Assembly (NCBI GenBank): GCA_026225055.1 | Contig: JAMFSA010000105.1 | Coordinates: forward strand, 25,981 to 89,980 | Source of the DNA: Mucilaginibacter xinganensis | GTDB taxonomy: Bacteria; Bacteroidota; Bacteroidia; Sphingobacteriales; Sphingobacteriaceae | Reading direction: 5' to 3' | DNA length: 64,000 nucleotides | Shown here: in pieces, positions 43,472 to 52,284 of the stretch | How positions within the stretch are numbered: position 1 is the first letter of the stretch | Layout of the letters: each line of letters begins with the position of its first letter | Translations under genes and position numbers: made by a program | Notes under the pieces: generated by a model | What the model was told of the DNA's origin: nothing | Databases searched by the model: none | Seen by the model: the letters and a program-made list of their open reading frames with translations, nothing else

Positions 43472-44090
43472 TGATTGCTCTTATTGCAGCAGCATGCCAA
43501 AACGAGAGCCAAAAAATGAAAAGATTTAACTCATCAAACCAATGCACTGTAACAGAGTTATTTGCGTTATAATAAGGCAAGCTTTAGCATCACTGTAAAA
43601 TGGTCAAAAGTCTCTTATTTTGAGAGAGTATATCAGGATTAAACGATTATTAAAATGCAGTCTATGTGCTAATCAAACATTTTTCAAAATCGCTTGTGAT
43701 TCATTAATTTATTTTAAATCCACTTCGCTGTTTGTTAAAGGGCTGGAAGCCTTTAGGCGTATTTCAGTAATTCTTACATCCTATTCGACCTTTGAAAATA
43801 GCTGGCCCCACTAATCGATCCCTGAGTTTATGGCGACAAGGCATATGTTGGATTTGATGTCATAACCTATTCCGTCACCCGGTAAGATTTCTCTTGCCAG
43901 AATGGTTTTTTCAGCTTCTCACTTTGAGATGGTTTTTTTTTAAGAATTTCTCTTTTCAAAAAATGAGCTTATTTAAAGTTTAAACATACTTTTTAAGAGA
44001 TTAAAATTTTGGGCATGAGAATAGCATAAATTGTGTTAAATGCATCCGATAGCAGATAATTTAGCGGATACGCAATAAATTTTTAGAATT
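43472..44090. other. kdp upstream region
   Basis: About 620 nt between the kdp operon and the orphan receiver gene. It should hold the kdp promoter. A TGGCATG..TGCAA sequence on the minus strand near 43483-43498 resembles a sigma-54 -24/-12 site, but the spacing is one base short. I see no gene here. Confidence 0.4.
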
Positions 44091-44474
44091 ATGAATATGA
44101 AACCTTCCTTGTTACTTGTTGAAGACGAAAGAAGATCCGGTGGTTGGTTGAACCGCTTCTCGCAACATGCAGCTTATAGATGCTATCAGGCCGATAGCGG
44201 CTTAGCGGGCATACACTTATTAGAAAAGGAAAAAATACAGGTCGTTATTAGTGATGTGGTACTTCCGGATATGGATTTTACAGATTATGTAAAAACGGTA
44301 AAAAGTAAAAAACCTTACGTAGAGGTTATTTTCCTTGCCGCTCATGGTAGTATTTACCCAGCCATCAGTGCCATAAAAAGCGGCACTTTCAATTACCTGG
44401 TCAGGGGCAGAAATGATGAAGTGCTTTTGCCTTTGCTTGCTGAGGCCAATGAGCATGCCTGTACACACGATTAA
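44091..44474 (+). CDS. orphan, degenerate response-regulator receiver
   Basis: A 127-aa receiver domain without an output domain: SLLLVEDERRSGGW, VVISDVVLPDMDFTDYVK with the acceptor Asp, and AISAIKSGTFNYLVRGRNDE. It aligns along its length with the receiver of the kdp activator (AIKNGAFDYITKANDNQ). The conserved Lys near the end is replaced by Arg (LVRGR), and the second acidic residue of the pocket is followed by RRS. It may be a duplicated and decaying piece of the kdp regulator, or a single-domain modulator. ATG 44097 is an alternative start. Confidence 0.7.
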   Translation: MNMKPSLLLVEDERRSGGWLNRFSQHAAYRCYQADSGLAGIHLLEKEKIQVVISDVVLPDMDFTDYVKTVKSKKPYVEVIFLAAHGSIYPAISAIKSGTFNYLVRGRNDEVLLPLLAEANEHACTHD

Positions 44475-44724
44475 TTATTACTTCATTGTAATTACCTTCG
44501 ATCAAGCGAAATGACCGGCATCTCCTTTTCAGGATGTTGAAAATTATACAAATCAATACCAGTGATCATTTGATTGGCCGTTTCCGGGGCAAGGTCAAGC
44601 TTGTCGAATACATCTCCTGCATTTTCATGACGTCTTATTTTACAAAAAAAATAGTCAACAGAGCGCCTGGAGATTCTGATGGTATCAATGGCGATTGCTA
44701 TGTTTGTACAACTAATAGTTGTTT
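44475..44724. other. intergenic stretch, nothing recognised
   Basis: About 250 nt with one short ORF that overlaps the CHC2 gene in another frame. No structure or family seen. Confidence 0.4.
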
Positions 44725-44970
44725 ATGCCATCTGAACTCGTATTATTAGTTTCTGAACACATTAAACTATCGGAGGGACGAAAAGTGCTGAAAGGAAATT
44801 GCCCCTTTCACAATGATCAATCCGAATCGTTTATGATTTATCCTGTAAAAGAGATTTTCAAGTGCTTTGGCTGCGGTTTGGAAGGAGGATTGAGTGAGTT
44901 CAATGAGGGCAATAAAGGAACGCAGATAGTGCTATATAATAGCTCGTTTTCCGAGGTTTTATTATTCTAA
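44725..44970 (+). CDS. CHC2 zinc-finger protein (primase N-terminus remnant)
   Basis: 81 aa from MPSELVLLVSEHIKLSEG. The zinc finger of DnaG-type primases is complete: the C-x-x-H in GNCPFHNDQSESF and the C-x-x-C in FKCFGCGLEGG. The rest of a primase (TOPRIM) is missing, and the end (TQIVLYNSSFSEVLLF) looks unrelated. Stand-alone CHC2 proteins and truncated primases are common in Bacteroidota conjugative elements, so this is probably a relic of one. Confidence 0.65.
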   Translation: MPSELVLLVSEHIKLSEGRKVLKGNCPFHNDQSESFMIYPVKEIFKCFGCGLEGGLSEFNEGNKGTQIVLYNSSFSEVLLF

Positions 44971-44999
44971 AAATTTCATATCCGCGTCAGTTAAGCCGG

Positions 45000-45622
45000 C
45001 TAATCCTTGGCCAAGGCAACGGGTATGGTAAAAAAGAAAGTACTACCTACATTTTCCTCGCTTTCGACCCAAAGCTGCCCTCCATGTTTGAGAACAAAGT
45101 CATGACAGAGGTTGAGCCCCAGGCCGGTTCCTTTTTCTCCCGCGGTGCCATAAGTCGTGTAATTATTATACTTGTTAAAAAGTTCGCCGATCTTTTCGTT
45201 GGGTATCCCCTTGCCATTGTCATGCACTTAAAACCGGGTTTCCACGTCACTTGCGGCAACGCTAATGATCACGGTCTTCCAGTAGGTTGTTCGCATTGGA
45301 CAACTCCTCCTTCATCAGGAATAAATAGACATGTACTTCATCGGCTGTGCTGGACGCATAGTCGGTCAGCGTATGATCCAGCAGTTGCAGGCTGCCCGAT
45401 ATCGGGTTTCGTAGGTCATGGCCGATGATGGACAGCAGGTTGTTTTTTTGTTCGTTAGATGCCGTTAGTTCGGTATTCAGGGCTTTCAGGGCATTTTCGT
45501 GAAACTTACGGATGGTTCCACTTTTCGGAAATAGCCAGGTACTGCATCGCTGTGTCCACGATAGCCATGGGTAAAGGAGCGACCGCTATCATATTTTCAA
45601 AAGATGGTGAAAGATTATTCAT
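45000..45622 (-). pseudogene. PAS-type histidine kinase, fragmented
   Basis: Fragments of one kinase in different frames. The start (45622) reads MNNLSPSFENMIAVAPLPMA and hits a stop after KWNHP. The HisKA part lies at ~45290-45490 (NNLLSIIGHDLRNPISGSLQ with the His). The ATPase end lies at 45000-45227 (HDNGKGIPNEKIGELFNKYN, GTGLGLNLCHDFVLKHGGQL). The dimer-to-ATPase link is deleted. About two thirds of a normal kinase is lost, so it is not functional. Confidence 0.75.
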
Positions 45623-45656
45623 CCTGTCAGAATAGGTGGAGATTTTTAGATATCCG

Positions 45657-45818
45657 CTATCGAGGCACAAATATCATTCCCAAATGGGATAAGACCTCAT
45701 AAACACTTCTGCAGCCTGAATAACAAAAGTCTTTTTCCGCACTGCAGTAACAGCCTGCCACACAATCGTCGCCGCAATGATAGCAGGTCGTTTTATCAAG
45801 AATGGTGCTTTGAGCCAT
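45657..45818 (-). pseudogene. N-terminal fragment of a FixI/CcoI-type metal P-type ATPase
   Basis: 53 codons: TTCYHCGDDCVAGCYCSAEK and then DFCYSGCRSVYEVLSHLG. The C-x-x-C..C and F-C-x-x-G-C-x-x-V-Y-x-x-L pattern is the start of FixI/CcoI, the copper exporter needed for cbb3 oxidase. It stops after about 50 residues, with no continuation. A remnant, or the left edge of a deletion that removed a ccoI-type gene. Confidence 0.65.
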
Positions 45819-45977
45819 ATCGTTTACTTATCCTCCAAAAGTGCTCGATTTCCGGGATGAAAAGAGTGATTTAAAATATCTTAAAAAGTGATCTTCATCA
45901 GTTTTTATACCAGATTGAGTTGATAGGTTTGCGTTTTAAGAAGACAACAAACTCACAGTTTTATTAAATTATGTACT

Positions 45978-47759
45978 ATGAAACATACCTTTCATATTCC
46001 CGTATTAGGATTAGGTTACTCTATCGATACACCGCTTAAAGTGGCCCGATTTGGCATTTCTTCGGTTGTTTCCATCGTTGACGACGAGCTGATTGAACGA
46101 ATGCGCGAATACCATTCCGGAAAAAACAACGAGGCTTACGAGGCCATTAACAAATCAGCGCCGGATAGCCGTTCCCGCCGGATCACGGCTTACCTTAACC
46201 AGATGGCGGCGACTGTTAACCGGCAATTTGAGCAATTGAAAAGCCAGGCATTTGAAGCGGGAACTGATCTGTGCCGCTATTTTGAATTAATGCCAGAAGG
46301 GTCACAATTGAAGCAGGGGTTCGACCTGATGATGGAATACCCGAACAATGAACGGAAAACGATCTTTCAGAATATCCTTCGCCGGCGAATGACCATGGGC
46401 GCCATAGATGTCAACATCATGTCAAAGGTGGATAAAATGAATTTTAATGCAGAGGGTGAGTACACCGGAAATGAAAATACGGACGCGCTTGCCGCATTAA
46501 GGGGGTTTGCAGAAAGCAACCTGGAATCTTCTGTTATTTTATCGGCAGGCATGAACCCTCGATTATACAGTTACCTGGAAGCGTTCCCTGATTTTTTCCC
46601 TGATGAAAATGGTACGTTACGGAAAAGAATTGTTTTAAAGGTCAGCGACTACCGGTCGGCTTTTATCCAGGCAAAGTTCCTGGCTAAAAAGGGATTGTGG
46701 GTTTCCGAGTTCCGGGTGGAATCAGGCTTAAATTGCGGAGGCCACGCGTTTGCGACAGAAGGCTATTTAATGGGGCCGATATTAGAAGAGTTTAAGCAAA
46801 ATAGGCATGAAATGCTGGCTACGCTATCGGAGAGCTATCAATCAGCACTTATCGCGAAGGGCCTGATTTACAAATCCGTTCCCCGGCAAAAAGTTAGCGC
46901 CCAGGGAGGGATAGGAACCGCGGATGAGCATAACTTCCTGTTAAGCCATTATAACCTGGATGCGACCGGCTGGGGAAGCCCTTTCTTATTGGTGCCCGAA
47001 GTAACCAATGTAGATGAACAAACGCTGAGCCAGCTAACCGCAGCAAAAGAAGAGGAGTTTTATCTGAGCGGATCATCCCCTTTGGGCATTTTGTTCAATA
47101 ATTTCAGAAACAGCACCGCGGAACAGCAACGGATCAAGCGCCTACAAAAAGGGCACCCTGGCAGTCCGTGTACAAAGAAATACTTATGTACCAATACTGA
47201 ATTTACCGAACAGCCCATTTGCACAGCTTCGCGGGAATATCAGCATTTAAAAATCCAACAAGTACAATCCCTGGATTTGCCTGCTGCCGAATATCAAAAG
47301 GAGTTTGATACCATCACGGAAAAAATATGCCTGTGTGAGGGCCTCTGTTCCTCCACTTATATCAAATATGCGATCAGCAAGCCGAGAGAAAATACAGCCG
47401 TGGCGATTTGTCCGGGGCCAAACCTCGCCTACTTTTCACGCATTTACTCCCTTGATGAGATGGTCAGCCATATTTATGGTGCTGGCAATCTGTTGGATAA
47501 AGTCAAACGGCCCAATATGTTTATCAAGGAATTAAACCTTTACATCGATTATCTACAGGCAGATCTTCAGGCGCAATTCAAAAATCTGAATGATAAAAAG
47601 GTCAAACAGCTAAATAAATTCAAATTACAGCTACAGGAGGGCATTTGTTATTACAAAGGTCTCTTTGCGGATTCAGCTATTCAGACATCTTTGGTACTGC
47701 AGGATTGGATTAATGAACTAATGCTATCGGAAAAGCAATTAAACTCGATCACGATATAA
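45978..47759 (+). CDS. large conserved-looking protein of unknown function
   Basis: 593 aa, soluble, no signal peptide. The N-terminus has MKHTFHIPVLGLGYSIDTPL and KVARFGISSVVSIVDDELIE, a pattern of a metabolic TIM-barrel enzyme. The middle has ESGLNCGGHAFATEGYLMG (a Cys and a Gly-Gly-His site), and the C-terminus has Cys clusters (CTKKYLCTNTEFTEQPICT, CLCEGLCSST) that could bind a metal or Fe-S cluster. I do not recognise a named family; a barrel enzyme with an Fe-S cluster is an inference. It is followed by a good terminator and is probably monocistronic. Confidence 0.7.
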   Translation: MKHTFHIPVLGLGYSIDTPLKVARFGISSVVSIVDDELIERMREYHSGKNNEAYEAINKSAPDSRSRRITAYLNQMAATVNRQFEQLKSQAFEAGTDLCRYFELMPEGSQLKQGFDLMMEYPNNERKTIFQNILRRRMTMGAIDVNIMSKVDKMNFNAEGEYTGNENTDALAALRGFAESNLESSVILSAGMNPRLYSYLEAFPDFFPDENGTLRKRIVLKVSDYRSAFIQAKFLAKKGLWVSEFRVESGLNCGGHAFATEGYLMGPILEEFKQNRHEMLATLSESYQSALIAKGLIYKSVPRQKVSAQGGIGTADEHNFLLSHYNLDATGWGSPFLLVPEVTNVDEQTLSQLTAAKEEEFYLSGSSPLGILFNNFRNSTAEQQRIKRLQKGHPGSPCTKKYLCTNTEFTEQPICTASREYQHLKIQQVQSLDLPAAEYQKEFDTITEKICLCEGLCSSTYIKYAISKPRENTAVAICPGPNLAYFSRIYSLDEMVSHIYGAGNLLDKVKRPNMFIKELNLYIDYLQADLQAQFKNLNDKKVKQLNKFKLQLQEGICYYKGLFADSAIQTSLVLQDWINELMLSEKQLNSITI

Positions 47760-47786
47760 CCTTATCTTCAAATTTTAACGGCAAAG

Positions 47787-47820
47787 AAGGCAGCCTGCAA
47801 CATTATGCAGACTGCCTTTT
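47787..47820 (+). terminator. Rho-independent terminator
   Basis: Stem AAGGCAG/CTGCCTT with an inner CTGCA/TGCAG pair, followed by TTTT, 28 nt after the stop of the 593-aa gene. Confidence 0.85.
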
Positions 47821-47976
47821 CCATGATCTGCTTTATGGCTTATTGAAGTACCATCACCGGTATAATGAGTTGCGCTGAAAAAGCTGTGTTTCCCGTTTAC
47901 CTCATTGATGTTGTGACATGATTTAATTTTTAAATGATTATTGAATTGCGCTCAATTGAATATTATGTTATCCGGC

Positions 47977-48354
47977 TTAAAATGGCAGATCATCATCAGG
48001 TGAGTTGTCCTTGCTCTTTTCCGGTTTTGTGGTAGCGGCATTGTTGCCTGATCCGCCTAAGAATTTAAGGCCCGAGATATTGCAGGTCAGGGAGCTTTTG
48101 GCATCGCCGTCCTTATTCAGCCATGCTCGGCTTCCCATGCGCCCGCCTAATTGTACCAATAAGCCTTTTTTGAGATACTGCCCTACTTTGGCGTTCATCC
48201 AGTAGGCACATTCTACGTAGGTGGTCAGTTCCACCCGTTCCCCGTCTTTGGGTTTGTAGCTGTTATTGATAGCGATGTTAAAATTCACCACTTTTTTTCC
48301 TCCCTTAACCTCGCTAACCTTAGCGTCTGCGGTTAATCTTCCTGTTAGTTCCAT
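47977..48354 (-). CDS. ssb: single-stranded DNA-binding protein
   Basis: 125 aa: an OB fold (MELTGRLTADAKVSEVKGGK, KVVNFNIAINNSYKPKDG, YVECAYWMNAKVGQYLKKG) and the acidic tip DDDLPF that recruits partner proteins. It is shorter than a chromosomal SSB and carries a Lys/Asp-rich linker, like the SSBs encoded by Bacteroidota conjugative elements. Its position beside primase and kinase debris supports origin from such an element. It binds ssDNA during replication or transfer. Confidence 0.9.
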   Translation of the reverse strand: MELTGRLTADAKVSEVKGGKKVVNFNIAINNSYKPKDGERVELTTYVECAYWMNAKVGQYLKKGLLVQLGGRMGSRAWLNKDGDAKSSLTCNISGLKFLGGSGNNAATTKPEKSKDNSPDDDLPF

Positions 48355-48812
48355 TGCGTTTTAATTTTTTCGTTTGTTAATCTGTTCTTTAGTGGCACTC
48401 AAGAGGGCTCCGCCGTTTTATTATTTGTTGAAAAATCTGTTCATCAAGACCAATTCGGCAAAACCCTCATTTGGCCTTTGATAGAGGCAGAATACTTGCG
48501 CGGGGGGCGAGCGGAACAAGGCTGACGCAAAAAAATACTACCCGGAGTGCAGCGGAGGTGTGGAGATTTTTTTAATGGCACTCGCATGGCCTTGACCGCT
48601 GAAGAGGGGTAAATTTGGGGCGATAATTTGTTGCAATCATTAAAACTTTGTTGTGCGACAAAACTTTTTTTGATAATGTTATTCGTAAATAATCATCCAA
48701 CGGCAGATAAAAAACTGATTGCTAAAATGCATCTCATTGCAGTATACGAGCAGGGTTCGATGTCTCCAATGGCTACTTTGAGGGGAAAGGTGTTTCAAAT
48801 AAAAGTCAATTT
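48355..48812. other. intergenic region downstream of an SSB-type gene
   Basis: About 460 nt. A GC-richer stretch (GCGCGGGGGGCGAGCGG near 48500) followed by ACCCGGAGTGCAGCGGAGG stands out from the AT-rich rest and recalls non-coding ends of conjugative elements. Short ORFs here look like shadows. No gene called. Confidence 0.4.
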
Positions 48813-49184
48813 CTATTTGACGCGAATTAATGGCCCATCCCCCCATGCGAGAGTCCGCTCATCGCAGGGATCTGAAAGGTTGCTTATGAATAGTTTGTCA
48901 CCCATAATAAGATATTTAACTTTAAATACATCATCCACGTTACACGGGCTGTGTCCACTGGTTTTTTTCATGGTTATTACGCTGTCCTTAACAGAGTAAG
49001 TCATTGTTTCGCCAACAAGCCCCTCATCAACGATTATCATGTCAACCGTATCCTTTTTAAAATCCAGGATGACATTTGTTCCGTCGGGCACGTTCAATTC
49101 GCCTTCCCATTTCGTATCTTTTAATTGGGCTTTTGCAATCGTTGCTGTTAGAGTCAACACGATTAAGAAATAAAATGCTTTCAT
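48813..49184 (-). CDS. small exported protein, LytTR-regulon candidate
   Basis: 123 aa from MKAFYFLIVLTLTATIAKAQ, a clean signal peptide; the upstream ATG (49208) adds eight residues. The mature part is beta-rich and starts LKDTKWEGELNVPDGTNV, like a lipocalin-style small domain, with two Cys (SPCNVD, DPCDER). Function unknown; extracytoplasmic. A 29-bp tandem site (49385-49413) lies 200 nt upstream and is shared with other small secreted proteins here. Confidence 0.65.
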   Translation of the reverse strand: MKAFYFLIVLTLTATIAKAQLKDTKWEGELNVPDGTNVILDFKKDTVDMIIVDEGLVGETMTYSVKDSVITMKKTSGHSPCNVDDVFKVKYLIMGDKLFISNLSDPCDERTLAWGDGPLIRVK

Positions 49185-49384
49185 TAGGTTAATTTTAATA
49201 TTATTCATTTTGATTTATTATTTATAGACTGCGCTTATTTGCTGAGATAGATAACATCGCTTTCGCTAGGTATTTTTAAGCTCAGGATAAGTGTGCTTGC
49301 TGTAATAGCCAGGATGGTATAAATTTGTTTTAATATTATTTATTAAGAACATCTTATGAATTTCGCCTCTGTCAAAGCCGCCCT

Positions 49385-49413
49385 GACGAACCGCCAATTT
49401 ACCGACAAACGAC
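49385..49413 (-). promoter_or_regulatory. LytTR-type tandem site 1
   Basis: In gene direction: GTCGTTTGTC, a 9-bp spacer, GCGGTTCGTC. Direct repeats one helical phase apart. It lies upstream of the 48813-49184 gene. Part of a family of six sites. Confidence 0.65.
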
Positions 49414-49445
49414 AGGTGGTATCAGGATGCGCGCAACTCAACGCA

Positions 49446-49886
49446 TCATTTGGTTAGCCAGGCATCTTCATGCGTGTTGGCGGAATTGTTCCACCGTAAC
49501 CCCAACGAGCTTTTTGTAATATTGTAGATCGACAAGGTTTCAGAACCAGCCACACCACTGCTGGAATTGGGTACTGTTAAAACCAGCGTCCCGTTGTTAA
49601 TTGTATAATTGAAAACTTCTTCCGAAACTTCACCGTCAGTGCCGGCATTGCCTATAATGCCTGTGCCGCCATTGTTAAATTGAAAATAAGAACCTTCGCT
49701 TACCGGGATAATGCTGCTTTGACCGCTCGTGTTAGAAAATAGAGTATCTGCCGTTTCATTCCATTTGCCAACAATATCAGCTGCTTTGGCAGTGACCGGG
49801 GTAAGCGGAGCAGGATCATTCTTTTTTGAGCAGCCGAACCAAACTGAAGACGCGGCGACCAGTAAGATAAATGTTATTTTTTTCAT
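49446..49886 (-). CDS. small lipoprotein (paralogue of 60559-60984)
   Basis: 146 aa with a lipobox (FILLVAASSVWFGC-SKKND), so anchored in the envelope. The mature part runs DIVGKWNETADTLFSN, YTINNGTLVLTVPNSS, ETLSIYNITKSSLGL and ends HEDAWLTK. It is a close paralogue of the protein at 60559-60984, which has the same C-terminal words (NITKSSLGLR, EDAWLTK). The fold looks like a small lipocalin or DUF4923-type beta barrel. A tandem operator lies upstream at 49949-49978. Confidence 0.75.
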   Translation of the reverse strand: MKKITFILLVAASSVWFGCSKKNDPAPLTPVTAKAADIVGKWNETADTLFSNTSGQSSIIPVSEGSYFQFNNGGTGIIGNAGTDGEVSEEVFNYTINNGTLVLTVPNSSSGVAGSETLSIYNITKSSLGLRWNNSANTHEDAWLTK

Positions 49887-49948
49887 AGGTTAATTTGCTT
49901 TGATGAACCTAAACCTATGAAGTAAAAAACACGAAATAAAATATAACC

Positions 49949-49978
49949 GACAAACAACCGCTTAAATAGACGAACGAC
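49949..49978 (-). promoter_or_regulatory. LytTR-type tandem site 2
   Basis: In gene direction: GTCGTTCGTC, spacer TATTTAAGCG, GTTGTTTGTC. It lies 63 nt upstream of the lipoprotein gene 49446-49886. Confidence 0.7.
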
Positions 49979-49987
49979 AAAAGGGTG

Positions 49988-51985
49988 CTAAGAAAACTTA
50001 AGCTGCAGTTCCACGCCGCTGCCTTGATTTAGGTTGACCAATAATTGGCATCCTATGGCTTTAGCCAGGTCACGGACGATATGCAAGCCCAGCCCACTTT
50101 TAATACCGATCGGGGCGGCGTCATCGTAAAGCGCCCTAAAGGCTTCCTGCGTGGCGCCTGGCCCGTTGTCAGTGATCGACAGGTATTTTTGCGGCCCCTC
50201 TTCCCAGGCTCGCCAGGTTATTAGCCCCCCGGCGCTGGTTCCTAGCGCTTTTATCGCATTATTGGTGAGATTATAGATAATTGTTTTGAGGTAATGCGCA
50301 TCAACGTTTAATTGCATGCCGTGCTGCTGCTCAAAAAATAGCTGGATATTGTCCGGTGGATTTAAAGAGGTTCTGAGGTCGGCGAAAATTTCTTCGACCT
50401 TCATCATGTGATTGCTCGGTTTGAAATTTTCCATTTGCCCCTTGCTCCATAACAACAAGTCTTCCATGGTATGAAGTAAGTTCTCGGCAGCCAGGGTCGC
50501 TTTTTTTGAATAGGTCTGGCCAGCCGGACCTTCTACCAGGTCGGGGGCATTTTCCTGTAAATGTAAAAAGTTAACAAAGCTGGCAATCGGACTCCGCAGG
50601 TCATGATTTAAAATACTAAAAAACTTCGTTTTGATCTTGTTGGCCTCATCAAGCTCATTATTTAGAAAAAGCAAGGTGGTATTCGTTTTTTTGCGCTGAA
50701 GGCTTTGAAAGTAGATCAGACCGGCGATCAAAAGCAAGGCCAGCAGGCCGGCGACCAGGAACCATTGTTGTTTTTTCTGGTTGGCAATCTCCAGTTTATT
50801 GATCTGGATCTCTTTTTCCTTTAGGGCTATATCATGTTTCCCTTCAAGTGCGGCTATTTTGTTTTTACTATCCTGAGAATAAATGGAATCAGAAAGCTGA
50901 TCGTGGGATACCAGGTTGGTATAGGCATCTTTATACTTTCCCCTTTCAGCATTAATTACAGCAAGGCTATCAGTAAAAAAAATAATATTTTGTTTTGAAT
51001 CGGCGAGCTTTGCTACATCAATTGCTTTTAAAAGATAGCTTTCGGCCTTATTATACAAACTGTTTTTGATTTGATTATTCGCCTTTTGCTGCCGGGCCAT
51101 TGCCGCGTAAGTTGACCCCAGGTTGCCAAGGTTACTGATTGCATATAAATTCTGAGGGCCTTGTTTATCCCATATTGCCTGCGCTTTCAAGCCGTATTCC
51201 AACTGTTTTGCGGGGTTTGCTGGATAGGTGCTTGCCAATAATGTGTACATTATTCCAACGCCGTTATCATCATTATTTTTCTGGTATATTTTCAAGCCAT
51301 TTAAATAACAATCCTGTGCAGCCGCGTATTTGCCCTTTTTAAGATTAGAGCTGCCAATAAGTTCATAAGCCTTAGCCTGTACGTTATACGTGTTTACTTT
51401 AAGTGTTTTGCAAACCTCCTGTGCTTTTTTTGAATAAAAAATAGTTTTATCAAAGTTGTCCTGATTAAAAAAATTGGAGCTGATATTCACATAACAAATA
51501 CTCATCAACAGCCGGTTTTTAATGGCTTCGGCAAATGTTAGCGCCCGGAAAAAGTAATCCTGCGATTTGGGGTAATCTGCATGCATCTGGTAGGCCAGGC
51601 CAATGTCTGATGAGGCCAGGGATTCAACAGTCTCGTAATTGTTTTTTTTGGCCAATGCAAATTCCTGGCTGCATACCAGTATACCATTTTTTATATCACC
51701 CGCATAAATATATGTTTCGCCAAGGTAGCCGTAAAACATACAGAGATCTGAATCCCGTTTGAGTTTTCGCGCAAGCGTAAGACCAAGATTTTCGTACTTG
51801 ATGGCTAATTTAGGATCGGCTGTCTGGTAGTAATCACTTAAGTGTGAAAGGGCATTTAATTTAACGATGCCGTCGCCTGTCTTAGCCAGCTTTTTTTCAA
51901 GTGTATCCACAAAGGCAGGTTTGGCCGTTTGCGCGTTAGCCGTAAAAAACCAAAGCAGGCAAGTACAAACTAACAATAATTTCAT
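49988..51985 (-). CDS. TPR-containing sensor histidine kinase
   Basis: 665 aa: a signal peptide or TM (LLLVCTCLLWFFTANAQ), about seven TPRs in the periplasm (e.g. YETVESLASSDIGLAYQMHA), TM at WFLVAGLLALLLIAGLIYF, a coiled coil, a HisKA variant with the His in KFFSILNHDLRSPIASFVN, and HATPase (NLTNNAIKAL, ITDNGPGA, GLHIVRDL). This is the hybrid-free LytS-like kinase type of Bacteroidota. The LytTR regulator at 52971-53675 lies 1 kb away on the same strand and is its likely partner. Confidence 0.9.
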   Translation of the reverse strand: MKLLLVCTCLLWFFTANAQTAKPAFVDTLEKKLAKTGDGIVKLNALSHLSDYYQTADPKLAIKYENLGLTLARKLKRDSDLCMFYGYLGETYIYAGDIKNGILVCSQEFALAKKNNYETVESLASSDIGLAYQMHADYPKSQDYFFRALTFAEAIKNRLLMSICYVNISSNFFNQDNFDKTIFYSKKAQEVCKTLKVNTYNVQAKAYELIGSSNLKKGKYAAAQDCYLNGLKIYQKNNDDNGVGIMYTLLASTYPANPAKQLEYGLKAQAIWDKQGPQNLYAISNLGNLGSTYAAMARQQKANNQIKNSLYNKAESYLLKAIDVAKLADSKQNIIFFTDSLAVINAERGKYKDAYTNLVSHDQLSDSIYSQDSKNKIAALEGKHDIALKEKEIQINKLEIANQKKQQWFLVAGLLALLLIAGLIYFQSLQRKKTNTTLLFLNNELDEANKIKTKFFSILNHDLRSPIASFVNFLHLQENAPDLVEGPAGQTYSKKATLAAENLLHTMEDLLLWSKGQMENFKPSNHMMKVEEIFADLRTSLNPPDNIQLFFEQQHGMQLNVDAHYLKTIIYNLTNNAIKALGTSAGGLITWRAWEEGPQKYLSITDNGPGATQEAFRALYDDAAPIGIKSGLGLHIVRDLAKAIGCQLLVNLNQGSGVELQLKFS

Positions 51986-52182
51986 ATTTTAAAAGCGTGA
52001 TAGACCCAAATATAAATGTAAATCCGGCAATATTCACTCTTATTTTATTATCAGTAATAAAACAGTTTTTTTTTAATACTCTGTTTTATAGCATGCTAAG
52101 GAAAGGTTAACGCGCTTGCCCTGAAGTTAAGATTAAATTGATATAACCTAAAAATATCTTGTCACCAATTTAAATCAAAAAA

Positions 52183-52203
52183 AGCCTCGCGGCAGGCGAA
52201 GCT
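52183..52203 (-). terminator. Rho-independent terminator
   Basis: AGCCTCGC/GCGAAGCT stem (one mismatch) with a T-run on the minus strand, ~80 nt past the stop of the lipoprotein 52285-52776. Confidence 0.65.
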
Positions 52204-52284
52204 CTCTTCTCTTAAAATAAGGTTAAGAGCATGGGTGGTAACTTTTTACCGTCACTTTTACCCCGTTTATAAAATTGCCGTAAG

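Noticed and set aside
43480-43500. Sigma-54 -24/-12 promoter for kdp (TGGCATG..TGCAA on the minus strand)
   Set aside because: The distance between GG and GC is one base short of the strict consensus. Kept only as a hint.
43620-43814. 64-aa ORF upstream of the orphan receiver
   Set aside because: No start context, no family features, and it lies in AT-rich intergenic DNA.
44534-44749. 71-aa ORF before the CHC2 gene
   Set aside because: It overlaps the CHC2 start in another frame and has no recognisable pattern.
30848-48354. A second attR that would mark the end of the element with the broken integrase
   Set aside because: I found no further copy of CCCAGCGGGATCAC to the right by eye.
48628-48999. 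123-aa plus-strand ORF opposite the small exported protein
   Set aside because: It is antisense to a gene with a clear signal peptide and has poor composition.
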